Positions 54,511 to 62,896 of a stretch of 64,000 bases of DNA are shown one piece after another. The notes under the pieces are model-generated. The model was not told the origin of the DNA. It saw only the letters and a program-made list of their open reading frames with translations, and made no database searches. The position numbers and the translations under genes were made by a program. Source of the stretch: Myxococcales bacterium (GTDB lineage Bacteria > Myxococcota_A > Polyangia > Polyangiales > Polyangiaceae); contig JADJQX010000001.1 in assembly GCA_016712525.1 (NCBI GenBank), positions 1,922,001 through 1,986,000 of the forward strand, read 5' to 3'. Numbering within the stretch: position 1 is the stretch's first letter; the number at the start of each line of letters is the position of its first letter.

Positions 54511-55110
54511 TCACCCCTTTTTCGCCGGGCGCCACGTGAGGTGGGGCAGCGTGGTCTCCTCGCGTGAGCACGCGCAGAGCTTCTCGAGGCGCGCGCGACG
54601 TGTCTCCGGCTTCTTCGCCGACACGATCCAGTGGAGCGCGGCCTTCGTGTACGAAGGAGGCCGCGCGTCGAAGTACTTCGCGGCCTTCGCGCTCTTCCGC
54701 AAGAGCGCCCACTCGGCGTCGGTGAGGGTCGCGTCCTCGGCGCGCTCGAACGAGTAGACACCGGTCTTCGCGGGATCTCTCGCCTCGAAGGCGCGGAGGC
54801 CCGACGGGCGCATGCGGCCGAGCCTCGTGAGATCCTCGACGTGCGCCACGTTGATCTTGCTCCAAATGCTGCCGGTCTTCCGCGGCGTGAAGCGGATCGT
54901 GTACGCCTCCTCGCCCAGGGATTTTCGCACGCCGTCGATCCAGCCGAAGCAGAGGGCCGCGCGCACGCTCTCCGTCCAGGTCATCGAGGGTTTGCCCGTG
55001 CCCTTCTTCCAGAACCCGACGAGCAGCTCCGTCTCGCGCGCGTGGTTCGCCTCGAGCCACCGGGTGAAGTCGTCGTCGCTGGGAAAGTACACGGGTCGGA
55101 CGGGGCTCAC
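54511..55110 (-). CDS. YdeI/OmpD-associated family protein
   Basis: Read from the GTG at 55110 (199 residues) the protein has the family hallmarks: FTRWLEANHARETELLVGFWKKGTGKPSMTW, ALCFGWIDGVRKSLGEEAYTIRFTPRK, SIWSKIN, GRMRPSGLRAFEAR and YSFERA, ending in the YdeI-type helical C-terminus (KSAKAAKYFDARPPSY, RRARLEKL). The biochemical role is unclear. No signal or membrane segment. The start is inferred from the conserved N-terminus; no strong ribosome-binding site is visible. Confidence 0.85.
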   Translation of the reverse strand: MSPVRPVYFPSDDDFTRWLEANHARETELLVGFWKKGTGKPSMTWTESVRAALCFGWIDGVRKSLGEEAYTIRFTPRKTGSIWSKINVAHVEDLTRLGRMRPSGLRAFEARDPAKTGVYSFERAEDATLTDAEWALLRKSAKAAKYFDARPPSYTKAALHWIVSAKKPETRRARLEKLCACSREETTLPHLTWRPAKKG

Positions 55111-55452
55111 GCCGCCGAGGGTACCGCGCGGGCTCCCGGGCGCAGGCGCATTTTCGCCCCCTCGAATTCGGCGCCGGGAAGGGAAGGGGAGGCCAGCAGC
55201 CCGTTGATTTTCTCCCGTCCCCCGTCGGGGACTTCCAAGGGTCGTCGGCCGCTCGCCGCCGCATCCCGAGCGCCTTCGTTGCGATCCTGCGGTGCGTCCC
55301 CCGTCGGGGACTTCCAAGGGTCGTGCTCACCTACAAAAGTAGGTTCCGCGCGCTCCTCGGATCGCGCCTCGGCGTTCGGGCGCGGGCGTCGAACGGCCTC
55401 GGTCCGAAAAATCAACGGGGCTGCTACCGTGTCTTTCTCCCACCGCCGAACC
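55111..55452. other. 342-base gap with a direct repeat and hairpins
   Basis: No coding frame is supported. The gap holds the pair of 29-base direct repeats at 55217 and 55296, and presumably the promoter regions of the divergent YdeI-like and MFS genes. Confidence 0.5.
55217..55324. repeat. pair of 29-bp direct repeats with internal hairpin
   Basis: The 29-base sequence GTCCCC-CGTC-GGGGAC followed by TTCCAAGGGTCGT occurs at 55217-55245 and 55296-55324, 79 bases apart. Each unit contains a perfect six-base stem. Two copies only, so a CRISPR array is not supported. Confidence 0.7.
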
Positions 55453-56757
55453 ATGCCGTCTCCGCAACGCAAGAGCGCCATCACGGCGTGGCTCGAACGC
55501 GCCTCCCCGGCGGCCTTCACGGCGTACGGCGTGGTCACCTCGTTCACGGCGTACTTCTGCATGTACGGCTTCCGAAAGCCGTTCGCGGCCGCCAAATTCG
55601 CGGGTCACATCCTGCTCTTCGGGGGCCTCACGCTCGACGTGAAGGCCCTCTACGTGCTCGCGCAGGTGCTCGGCTACTTCGTGTCGAAGCTCGTCGGCAT
55701 CAAGGTCGTCTCCGAGGTCACCCGCGAGCGCCGGGCCCTCGCCGTCGTGGCCTGCATCGCCGTGGCCGAGGTGGGGCTCGTCCTGTTCGGGCTCTTGCCC
55801 GCGCCGTACCGGGCCGTGGGCATGGTGGTGAACGGGCTCCCGCTCGGCATGATCTGGGGCCTCGTGTTCGGGTTCCTCGAGGGGCGCCGCGTGAGCGATT
55901 TCTTGGGCGCGGGGCTCTCGGCGAGCTTCATCGTCGCCTCCGGTTTCGTGAAGTCGGTCGGCGTCGGGGTGCTCGACGCGGGGGTGCCCGAGGCCTGGAT
56001 GCCCGCGCTCACGGGCCTCGTGTTCGCGCCCGCGTTCCTCGGGGCCACGTGGCTCCTCGCGCAGATCCCGCCCCCTTCGGCCGCCGACGAGGCCGCGCGC
56101 CAAAAACGGGTGCCCATGTCGGCGCGCGAGCGTCGCGCCTTCTTCGTGGCGAACGCCTCGGTGCTCGTGCCGCTCGTCGTCGGGTACGTGGTGCTCACCG
56201 CCCTCCGCGATTTCCGCGACAACTTCGCCCGCGAAATCTGGGAGGCGCTCGGCTACGGGGACAAACCCGCCGTCATGACCACGACCGAGATCCCCGTCGC
56301 GTTCGGGGCGCTCGTGGCCGTCGCGGCCATGATGCTCGTCGCCGACAACCGCCGCGCGCTGCTCGCGACGCACGGGCTCCTCGTCGCCGGCGCGGGGCTC
56401 GTGCTCGGGAGCACCCTCGCGTTCCGCGCCGGCCTCGTCGGCCCCATGCCGTGGATGATCACGGTGGGGCTCGGGCTCTACATGGGCTACGTGCCGTTCA
56501 ACTGCGTGCTCTTCGATCGCCTCGTGGCGACCACCCGCACGCCCGCCACGGCGGGGTTCCTCATCACACTCGCCGACGCGTGCGGCTACCTCGGGAGCAC
56601 GCTCCTCCTCCTCACGAAGAGCCTCGCCAAACCCACCCTCCCGTGGCTCTCGTTCTTCACCGGCTTCGCCCTCTTAGGCGCCGTGGTGTGCGTCGCCACG
56701 TTCGGCCTCTCGGCCTTCGTGGTGGCGAGGAAAGAGCAGGTGGATACGGCTGTTTGA
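55453..56757 (+). CDS. MFS-type transporter, DUF5690 family
   Basis: The 434-residue protein has about twelve hydrophobic helices. The first part reads FTAYFCMYGFRKPFAAAKF, which is conserved in DUF5690 and related sugar-phosphate antiporter-like MFS proteins (UhpT-like Phe-Arg-Lys-Pro). FLEGRRVSDFLGAGLSASFIVASGF and LTALRDFRDNFAREIWEALGY are also characteristic. Substrate unknown. The start at 55453 is the first ATG before the conserved N-terminus; the frame upstream is antisense to the YdeI-like gene. A strong shared terminator follows. Confidence 0.85.
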   Translation: MPSPQRKSAITAWLERASPAAFTAYGVVTSFTAYFCMYGFRKPFAAAKFAGHILLFGGLTLDVKALYVLAQVLGYFVSKLVGIKVVSEVTRERRALAVVACIAVAEVGLVLFGLLPAPYRAVGMVVNGLPLGMIWGLVFGFLEGRRVSDFLGAGLSASFIVASGFVKSVGVGVLDAGVPEAWMPALTGLVFAPAFLGATWLLAQIPPPSAADEAARQKRVPMSARERRAFFVANASVLVPLVVGYVVLTALRDFRDNFAREIWEALGYGDKPAVMTTTEIPVAFGALVAVAAMMLVADNRRALLATHGLLVAGAGLVLGSTLAFRAGLVGPMPWMITVGLGLYMGYVPFNCVLFDRLVATTRTPATAGFLITLADACGYLGSTLLLLTKSLAKPTLPWLSFFTGFALLGAVVCVATFGLSAFVVARKEQVDTAV

Positions 56758-56789
56758 GGGCCAGGTGAGGATCGCAGCGCGCGAGCGTC

Positions 56790-56820
56790 GGGCCCCCCGT
56801 GAGGTCGTCACGGAGGGCCC
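56790..56820. terminator. bidirectional hairpin terminator
   Basis: Arms GGGCCCCCCGTGA and TCACGGAGGGCCC (one mismatch, five-base loop) lie between the convergent MFS and DUF481 genes and would serve both. Confidence 0.6.
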
Positions 56821-56826
56821 GCGAGG

Positions 56827-57939
56827 TCACGGCTTGGGGGCGTCGCTCGGAGCCGGCGTAGGCGCCGGGGTCGTCGGCGCGGCGGGCGTCGTCGGAGTCG
56901 AAGGCGCGGGCGCGGTTTCAGGGGCCTTCGGGGCCTCGGGGGCGGGCGCGGGGGCCTGCGCGGGAGCGGGCTCCTTGGTCGCGCACGACGGGCACTCGGG
57001 GCAGGGCGGGGGCTCTTCTTTTTTCTTCGGCGCGGCGTCCGACCACGCGTAGATGAGGCTCAGCGTGGTCGACGTGTCGAGCTGGTTTCGCCCGGGGATC
57101 GGCAACCGGTCGTAGCGCGCGTTGAAGCCCACGCCGAGCGAGAAGCCGAAGTCGAGCTTCGCGGCGACGTTCGCGTCGAAGTTCACGCGGGTGTCGGCCG
57201 AGCCGAGGTCGGTCTTCACGAACGACTGGAGGAGCTCGAGGCCGGTGGAGAACGTGACCGCCGAGTTGAAGTTCCGGCGGTATCCGACGAACGCGCGGCC
57301 CGAGTGATCCGTTCGGGTCGCGGCGAGCAGCTCGGTCGCGGGCGGCGTGGGCGCGCGGCCCGCGTCGTTACGGGCGTCGAACTGGAAGTCGTAACCGGCC
57401 TCGGCCCAGAACGCCTGCGCCTCGTCTTTGTAGGCGATGAGCTTCACGCCGGGGTCGAGGTTCAAACGGAACGCGATGCCTTGGAACCTGTCGTGGCGCC
57501 CCGTGGTGATCAAGAAGCCCGAGAGGTTGTCGAGGAAGTAGCGGTCGTAGCGGAGCTTGCCCTGGATGTTCTGGGCGGTGGCCTTGCCCTCGGTGGCCGG
57601 CGCGACGGTGCTTTCGCCGTAGTTGCCGATGAGCCCGACCAAGAGGCCGTTGTTGCCGCGGCGCATGTCGAAGAGGCCGTTCATCGTGAGCGCCACGGTC
57701 TTCGAGTTACCCGTGGTGATGAGGCCGCCGGCCGACACGTTGACGTTCGTCTCGTCGGTCTTCGGGGCCTCGATCTTCGGGGCGTCCGCGGGGCCCTTGG
57801 GGCCGGCGACGAGGGCCTTCGCGTCGGGCGGGGGAGCCGCGGCCCCGATAGCCGGGGGAGACTGAGCGAACGCCCGCGACGAGACGAGCGAGAGCGCCGC
57901 GATGCCGAGCGGCGCGATGAACCGAGAAAGCTTACGCAT
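56827..57939 (-). CDS. DUF481-type outer-membrane protein with Pro/Ala-rich tail
   Basis: The 370-residue protein has a signal cleaved after Ala-Phe-Ala-Gln and a Pro/Ala linker. A beta-barrel follows with the DUF481 start motif GGLITTGNSKTVALTMNGLFD and repeated aromatic-ended strands (KLRYDRYFLDNLSGFLITTGRHDR, DARNDAGR, FVGYRRNFNSAVTFSTGLELLQSF). It ends in a Cys-Pro-Glu-Cys-Pro-Ser-Cys patch and a long Pro/Ala repeat tail. DUF481 proteins are outer-membrane barrels, often salt-stress inducible. The Cys patch and tail are unusual for the family. Confidence 0.82.
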   Translation of the reverse strand: MRKLSRFIAPLGIAALSLVSSRAFAQSPPAIGAAAPPPDAKALVAGPKGPADAPKIEAPKTDETNVNVSAGGLITTGNSKTVALTMNGLFDMRRGNNGLLVGLIGNYGESTVAPATEGKATAQNIQGKLRYDRYFLDNLSGFLITTGRHDRFQGIAFRLNLDPGVKLIAYKDEAQAFWAEAGYDFQFDARNDAGRAPTPPATELLAATRTDHSGRAFVGYRRNFNSAVTFSTGLELLQSFVKTDLGSADTRVNFDANVAAKLDFGFSLGVGFNARYDRLPIPGRNQLDTSTTLSLIYAWSDAAPKKKEEPPPCPECPSCATKEPAPAQAPAPAPEAPKAPETAPAPSTPTTPAAPTTPAPTPAPSDAPKP

Positions 57940-58241
57940 GAAAGGTCGAGCTCCAGAGAGAAGGGAAAAGAAGCGTGAAAAAGCGGTCGGCCCGGGCCCT
58001 GCCCGTCGCCGAAGCCCGCGTGCCCTCGACCCGCCCGGGGAGTAACGGTCGAGCCGAGGGCACGTGGTGTTGCTCCCTCAGCAAGAACCGGGGCACCCGG
58101 TCTTGGGCGGGTTTTTCGGGGTTTTTCGCTGCGAACGCGCCGACGCGCGGCGGCGAGCCAGCAGCCGGTTGCGGTCCGCGTGCCTCACGTTCTCGCCCGG
58201 TTCGTCCCCGAAAAGGCCGCGGTCGTGGTAGCTAGCCGGGC
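57940..58241. other. 302-base gap, possible hairpin with T-runs
   Basis: No gene is supported. Near 58083-58115 an imperfect hairpin (AAGAACCGGG / CCCGGTCTT) is followed by GGGTTTTTCGGGGTTTTT. That looks like an intrinsic terminator on the plus strand although no plus-strand gene ends here. Confidence 0.35.
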
Positions 58242-58928
58242 ATGGATCGCTCGGAGCTCGTTTCGTTTTTGCGTGACCAAAAGTGGGCCGTCGAGGCCAC
58301 CGTGTCGGTGCACGGTGTTCCCCAAGCGGCGGTCATCGGGATCGCCGTCACCGACGATCTCGAGATCGTGTTCGACACCTTCGAGGACGCACGAAAGACG
58401 AGAAACCTCCGCCAAAACAAGCGCATGGCCCTCGTCGTCGGCTGGGACGACGGCCGCACGGTCCAGCTCGAGGGCATCGCCGACGAGCCCCGCGGCGACG
58501 AGCTCGAGAGGCTCAAGAAGGTGTACTTCGCACGCTTCCCGGACGGCGAAGAGCGCGCGAAGAAGGGCAACCTCGTCTACGTGCGCGTCCGCCCCACGTG
58601 GGCCCGCGTGAGCGATTTCCGCGCTGGGGAGCCGGTCGTCACCCTCATCGAGGTCGTGCCCCCGCGCCCGCCGCGCAGGTCGCACCGCCCGCCGCCCCCG
58701 CCGGTCGTCGAAGAGGCGCCCGCCGCGCCGATCTCCGAAGATCCGCCGACGCCCGCCCAAGCCCTCCCGCCGGCCGCCACCTCGTCGGTCGTCGTGGTCG
58801 CCGACGAGCCCCCCATGTCGGACGACTCCCTCGACGCCGACGACGACGGCAACGACGTGCTCGACGACGCCGAAGGCTCGGCCCCCGAAGCGGAAGACGA
58901 CGCGGCCGACGACGACGGCGACGACTGA
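58242..58928 (+). CDS. pyridoxamine 5'-phosphate oxidase-like FMN-binding fold protein, acidic tail
   Basis: The first ~145 residues form a split beta-barrel of the PNPOx-like group: SELVSFLRDQKWAVEATVSVHGVPQAAVIGIAVTDDLEIVFDTF, then RKTRNLRQNKRMALVVGW, VQLEGIADEP and LVYVRVRPTWARVSDF. Such proteins bind FMN, F420 or heme; the cofactor here is not certain. The remaining ~80 residues are Pro-rich and then very acidic (runs of Asp/Glu), which the family lacks. 228 residues in all. No signal peptide. A nested hairpin follows the stop. Confidence 0.75.
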   Translation: MDRSELVSFLRDQKWAVEATVSVHGVPQAAVIGIAVTDDLEIVFDTFEDARKTRNLRQNKRMALVVGWDDGRTVQLEGIADEPRGDELERLKKVYFARFPDGEERAKKGNLVYVRVRPTWARVSDFRAGEPVVTLIEVVPPRPPRRSHRPPPPPVVEEAPAAPISEDPPTPAQALPPAATSSVVVVADEPPMSDDSLDADDDGNDVLDDAEGSAPEAEDDAADDDGDD

Positions 58929-58933
58929 CCTAG

Positions 58934-58977
58934 CGTGGCTCGAAGTCGACCGTCACGATGGTCGAACACGAGCCACG
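58934..58977 (+). terminator. nested hairpin terminator
   Basis: Outer arms CGTGGCTCG and CGAGCCACG enclose inner arms TCGACC and GGTCGA, six bases after the stop of the FMN-fold gene. Confidence 0.5.
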
Positions 58978-58981
58978 GTCG

Positions 58982-59062
58982 TTTTGGGCCGGGACCCAAA
59001 ACCAGGAGGTGGGGCCCCAGCGGGCTTTGCCCGTGGGGCGGAGGACGGAGTCCTCCGGTGAC
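58982..59062. repeat. 81-bp hairpin repeat, tandem copy a
   Basis: Same element as at 28139-28219 with TTT instead of TGT in the loop of the GC stem. Followed after three bases by copy b. Confidence 0.85.
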
Positions 59063-59065
59063 AAG

Positions 59066-59146
59066 TTTTGGGCCGGGACCCAAAACCAGGAGGTGGGGCC
59101 CCAGCGGGCTTTGCCCGTGGGGCGGAGGACGGAGTCCTCCGGTGAC
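59066..59146. repeat. 81-bp hairpin repeat, tandem copy b
   Basis: Identical to copy a over all 81 bases; the spacer between them is AAG. Exact identity suggests a recent duplication. Confidence 0.85.
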
Positions 59147-59162
59147 AAAGTGAGAACTAAGT

Positions 59163-59193
59163 CCGCGGTCATGATCGAAGATCATGACCGTGG
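59163..59193 (-). terminator. hairpin terminator of the esterase gene
   Basis: Arms CGGTCATGATC and GATCATGACCG with a three-base GAA loop form a perfect 11-base stem, extended outward by a few pairs. It lies three bases beyond the stop of the minus-strand esterase. Confidence 0.6.
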
Positions 59194-59195
59194 AG

Positions 59196-60254
59196 TTAGT
59201 TCGCGGAGAAGAAGCTCCACACGCCGGCGGCCGCGCCCGTCCAGATCGTGTGGCCGAGGCCCGGGATCGCGCAGTAGACGACGGGCTTCAGGCCGCCGTT
59301 TTGGCGCTGGCACGGCGAGGGGTTCGTGGCGGCTTGGCCCGCGGTCGACTTCGCCGCGGCACGCCAGTAGGTGAGGCTCTTCTGCGCTTCGGTGATGTTC
59401 ACCGAGCCGTCGCTCTGGCCGTGCACGATGAAGGCGGCGAGGGGGCCGGTCACCTTGAGGTTTCCGGTTTGCGGGTCGAAGTCGCCCGAGCCGATGCCGA
59501 AGGGACCGCCGCCCGACATGGGCGCGATGGCGCGGAGCGCGGTGTTCTTCCAGCGCCCGAGCTGGTTCACGAAGTAGGCGCCGCCGCTCATGCCGTGCGC
59601 GTACACCCGCGTCGTGTCGACGCAGTACCGCGCCGAGAGCTGCGTGATCATGGCCTCGAAGAAGGTCACGTCGGCGTTCTGGGGCGGGTTCCGGCCTTGG
59701 TCGAACGAGCGCCCGGCGTTGTTGTTGGTGCCGTTGGGCCACACGAAGATGGCCCGGCCCCCGGCCTGCGCCTCGATGGGGAACGAGTTTCGGTAGGCCG
59801 CGCCGTTGCCGCCGTCGCCGTGGAACCCGAACACGAGCGGGAGCTTGCGCGTGCCGTCGTACCCTGCGGGCACGGAGAGCGCGTAGGTGCGGTTCGCCGC
59901 GCCGACCGTCACGCTGACGCTCGCGATGAAGCCCGTGGGCGGGTTCGCCGTGCCGCACGTCCCGGGGGGAACGATGACCTCGCCGCTGTCCGGGTCGGTG
60001 GTGCCGCCGTCGGGGTCGAGCGCGCCGCCGTCGGTCTCACCGCCGCCGCCACCACCACCACCACCGCCGCCACCACCGTCCGCCGTGTTTCCGCCGCCGG
60101 TGTTGCGACCGAACGGATCGTTCGCGGTCGGATCCTGGCCTTGCGTGGCCGGATCGGGCGTGGCCTCTCCGTCGCCACCGCAGGCCACGACACCGAGCGA
60201 GGTGATGAGTCCGAGCGAAAGAACGGCCGCGAGCCCAAAAGACGTGAGGCGCAT
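59196..60254 (-). CDS. PHB depolymerase / feruloyl esterase-like lipoprotein
   Basis: From the ATG at 60254 the protein has 352 residues, a lipobox ending VVAC (Cys25) and a linker with a run of some fifteen Gly. The alpha/beta-hydrolase domain of the LpqC/PHB-depolymerase group follows: PLVFGFHGDGGNG (oxyanion region), AGGRAIFVWPNG, VYAHGMSGGAYFVNQL with the nucleophile Ser in Gly-Met-Ser-Gly-Gly, IVHGQSDGSVN with the likely acidic residue, and IPGLGHTIW with the catalytic His. It probably cleaves polyester or ester substrates outside the cell. The Gly run is coded by repeated GGC/GGT-type codons and may vary in length. Confidence 0.85.
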   Translation of the reverse strand: MRLTSFGLAAVLSLGLITSLGVVACGGDGEATPDPATQGQDPTANDPFGRNTGGGNTADGGGGGGGGGGGGGETDGGALDPDGGTTDPDSGEVIVPPGTCGTANPPTGFIASVSVTVGAANRTYALSVPAGYDGTRKLPLVFGFHGDGGNGAAYRNSFPIEAQAGGRAIFVWPNGTNNNAGRSFDQGRNPPQNADVTFFEAMITQLSARYCVDTTRVYAHGMSGGAYFVNQLGRWKNTALRAIAPMSGGGPFGIGSGDFDPQTGNLKVTGPLAAFIVHGQSDGSVNITEAQKSLTYWRAAAKSTAGQAATNPSPCQRQNGGLKPVVYCAIPGLGHTIWTGAAAGVWSFFSAN

Positions 60255-60386
60255 AGGGACCCTCAAGGTACCCGATGCGCCTCTTCGTGGCACGCGCGCC
60301 GCGTCATTCGGCATGCAGTCCGTGGGCGGATGTAGGCCCTTCGCCCCTCTCGTCGCACCCGACGCGCACGCGCTGGCGAGGGCCGC

Positions 60387-60902
60387 TCAGCCGAGCTCGG
60401 CGACCTGCTTCAACATGGTCGCGGCGTCGCTCGTCTCGAATTTTCCAGGGGCTTCGACGTTGATCGTGCGCACCGTGCCGTCGACGACGAGCATCGAGAA
60501 ACGCTTGCAACGTACACCCATGCCGTTCGCCGTGAGGTCGAGGTCGACCCCGAGCGCCTTGGTGAGCTCGGCGCTCCCGTCGCCCAGCATGCGCACCTTG
60601 CCGTCGGCCTTCTGGTCGCGGCCCCAGGCGCCCATGACGAAGCCGTCGTTCACGGCGATGCACACGATCTCGTCGACGCCCTTCGCGCGGAGCTCGTCCG
60701 CCGCGGCCACGTAGCCGGGCAGGTGTTTGCCGGAGCACGTGGGGGTGAAGGCGCCGGGGACGCCGAAGAAGACGACCTTCTTGCCCGCGGTGAGCGCGCC
60801 CGTCTCGACCGCCTGGGGCGGGAGGGGGCAGTGCGTCTCGTCGCTGTAGCCGGTCGACTCACGGAGGGACACATTGGGAAGCTTTTGGCCGGGCTCGATC
60901 AT
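60387..60902 (-). CDS. peroxiredoxin, Prx5-type
   Basis: The 171-residue protein has the Prx5 active-site motif PGAFTPTCS with the peroxidatic Cys56 and Thr53, and the following GKHLPGYVAAADELRAKGVDEIVCIAVNDGFVMGAWG. The conserved Arg appears in GMGVRCKRFSMLVVDG. Prx5 enzymes reduce hydrogen peroxide and alkyl peroxides with thioredoxin or glutathione. A second Cys occurs at VRCKRFS, which could act as resolving Cys. Cytoplasmic, no signal. It is divergent from the iron-type alcohol dehydrogenase, with a 95-base shared upstream region. Confidence 0.92.
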   Translation of the reverse strand: MIEPGQKLPNVSLRESTGYSDETHCPLPPQAVETGALTAGKKVVFFGVPGAFTPTCSGKHLPGYVAAADELRAKGVDEIVCIAVNDGFVMGAWGRDQKADGKVRMLGDGSAELTKALGVDLDLTANGMGVRCKRFSMLVVDGTVRTINVEAPGKFETSDAATMLKQVAELG

Positions 60903-60997
60903 GGGGCGAGGGTTATCGCGCCGCCCCCGAAAGTAAAGCGCGACCGCGCGCGGCTCCTTTTTCTCCCGCTCGCCCGGCCTTGCGCGATACTGCCGCC

Positions 60998-62131
60998 ATG
61001 AGCCTCGTCCGTTGGAGCTTCCCCACCACCATCGTCTTCGGCCCGGGCGCGTCGTCGCAGCTCGCCGACCACGTGAAACGCCTCGGCAAAGGCCGTCCGC
61101 TCGTCGTCGCCGACGCGGGCGTGGTCAAGGCCGGCATCGTCGCCAAGATCACGGCCGCCCTCGAGGCCGCCGGGCTCCCCACGCGCGTCTTCGACGCCGT
61201 CGATCCGAACCCCGTCGAGAAGAACGTGTTCGACGGCGTCGCGGCCTACAAAGCCCACGGCGCGGACATCGTCGTGTCGGTGGGCGGAGGCTCCCCGCTC
61301 GACGCGGGCAAGCTCATCGCGCTCATGACCACGCACTCGCGCCCCCTCGTCGACTACGACGACGCCACCGGCGGCGACGCGTTCATCGAGCCCAACGTCC
61401 CCCCGATCGTCACCATCCCGACGACCGCCGGCACCGGCAGCGAGGTCGGCCGCTCGGGCGTCGTCACGCTCGAGGCCAACGGCCGAAAGACGGTCATTTT
61501 CAGCCCGTATTTGCTCGCCAAGGTGGCCCTGCTCGACCCGGAGCTCACCGTCTCGATGCCCGCGCACGTCACGGCGGCCACCGGCTTCGACGCGCTCACG
61601 CACTGCCTCGAGGCCTACCTGTCGAAGGGCGACCACCCCATGGCCGACGGCATCGCGCTCCAAGGGCTCGAGCTATGCCGCGACCACCTCGAGCGCGCCA
61701 CGAAGGACGGCGCGGATCTCGAGGCGCGCGGGGGCATGATGAAGGCCGCCATGATGGGCGCGGTCGCGTTCCAGAAGGGCCTCGGCGCCTGCCACTCCCT
61801 CGCCCACCCGCTCTCGAGCGAAAAGGGCATGCACCACGGCCTCGCGAACGCGCTCTGCCTCCCCGCCGTGTGCGACTACAACACGTCGGCCGTGCCCGAG
61901 CGCATCGAGCGTGTGCGCGCGCTGCTCGATCCCAAGGCAAAAACCCTGTCCGAAGCGCTCCGAGCCCTCCGCACGCGCATCGGCCTCGCGAACGGCCTCG
62001 CGGCCCACGGCATCACCCGCGAAGACATCCCCAAGCTCGCCGCCAAGGCCATCATCGACGCCTGCCACCAATCGAACCCCCGCCCCTGCACCGAAGCCGA
62101 CCTCGCCGCCCTCTACGAAGCAAGCCTCTGA
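60998..62131 (+). CDS. iron-containing alcohol dehydrogenase
   Basis: The 377-residue protein starts at the ATG at 60998 and has the two-domain group III dehydrogenase layout. The nucleotide part shows SVGGGSPLDAGKLIALM and IPTTAGTGSEVGRSGVVT. The metal ligands are Asp and His in GFDALTHCLEAYLS and two His in ACHSLAHPLSSEKGMHHGLANA. It would reduce or oxidise an alcohol or aldehyde with NAD(P); substrate unknown. It faces the peroxiredoxin gene head to head and ends in a bidirectional terminator. Confidence 0.92.
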   Translation: MSLVRWSFPTTIVFGPGASSQLADHVKRLGKGRPLVVADAGVVKAGIVAKITAALEAAGLPTRVFDAVDPNPVEKNVFDGVAAYKAHGADIVVSVGGGSPLDAGKLIALMTTHSRPLVDYDDATGGDAFIEPNVPPIVTIPTTAGTGSEVGRSGVVTLEANGRKTVIFSPYLLAKVALLDPELTVSMPAHVTAATGFDALTHCLEAYLSKGDHPMADGIALQGLELCRDHLERATKDGADLEARGGMMKAAMMGAVAFQKGLGACHSLAHPLSSEKGMHHGLANALCLPAVCDYNTSAVPERIERVRALLDPKAKTLSEALRALRTRIGLANGLAAHGITREDIPKLAAKAIIDACHQSNPRPCTEADLAALYEASL

Positions 62132-62152
62132 CGGCGCGACACGGAGCGTGAG

Positions 62153-62189
62153 CGACGAGGGGAGTCGTAAGGCACGGCTCCCCTCGTCG
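62153..62189. terminator. bidirectional hairpin terminator
   Basis: CGACGAGGGGAG and CTCCCCTCGTCG form a perfect 12-base stem with a 13-base loop between the convergent dehydrogenase and helical-protein genes. Confidence 0.65.
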
Positions 62190-62194
62190 TGCGA

Positions 62195-62896
62195 TCACTC
62201 CTCAGGAGTGGGAGCCGGCGCGGGCTCGGGGCTGGGCTCGATGGCGCGGGAGGTCCGTGAGGTCTGCTTGAAGAAGCGATCGCCGTAGCTACGCGTCATG
62301 CCCTTCTTGACGCCGGCGAGGGTGAGCTCGGCGTGCATGGTGGTGCGCATGGCGTTGAGGTCGTCGACGAAGCTGAGGATGTGGCGTGCGCGGTGGTCGG
62401 CGCGGTCGGTGGCGGCGGAGGCGCGCTCTTCGACGGCCGCCTCACCCTTCTTGAGGATGCCCGTGAGCGCCTTGCCATGGTCTTTCAAGACCTTCTCGGC
62501 TTCTTTGGCGAGCAGCGCGACGAACGGGCGCACCACGTCGAGCTGGGACTTGAGGCCGAGCCGCACGATCGCGGAGACGGGGCCCTTGAAGTACTGGCGA
62601 AAGCGCGCGCTCTTGCGGTTGCCCTTCTCGATGTAGAGAAGGTCGCGCCCGATGGACTCGACGCGCTCGTCGAGGTCGTCGTCCGCGGAGTCGACGTGGG
62701 CTTGCGCGACGATCTCTCGGCGCCACGCGGCCTTCTGCCCGGTCTGAAGACCTTCGAGCGTCTTCAGCGCTTTGGCAACGGTGGCGGCGTGGGTCTTCTC
62801 GCCGGCGGCGAGGAGGCGCGCTTCGGTGTAAACGAGCTCTTCCCAGAGCGAATCGAGGCTGTCGGTGGAACGAAGAAGTGCTGGCATGCGGCGCAT
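62195..62896 (-). CDS. helical protein of unknown function, paralogue of the gene at 48871
   Basis: Read from the ATG at 62896 (233 residues; a second ATG at 62887 is possible), the protein is all-helical and charged, without signal or membrane segment: SLDSLWEELVYTEARLLAAG, SADDDLDERVESIGRDLLYIE, RFRQYFKGPVSAIVRLGLKSQL, FVDDLNAMRTTMHAELTLAG. It ends in repeated Pro-Ala/Pro-Glu and a final Pro-Thr-Pro-Glu-Glu. The same order of motifs and the same end occur in the protein at 48871. Function unknown. Confidence 0.7.
   Translation of the reverse strand: MRRMPALLRSTDSLDSLWEELVYTEARLLAAGEKTHAATVAKALKTLEGLQTGQKAAWRREIVAQAHVDSADDDLDERVESIGRDLLYIEKGNRKSARFRQYFKGPVSAIVRLGLKSQLDVVRPFVALLAKEAEKVLKDHGKALTGILKKGEAAVEERASAATDRADHRARHILSFVDDLNAMRTTMHAELTLAGVKKGMTRSYGDRFFKQTSRTSRAIEPSPEPAPAPTPEE

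Noticed and set aside
55217..55324. CRISPR array
   Set aside because: Only two repeat copies, a single 50-base spacer and no cas genes nearby.
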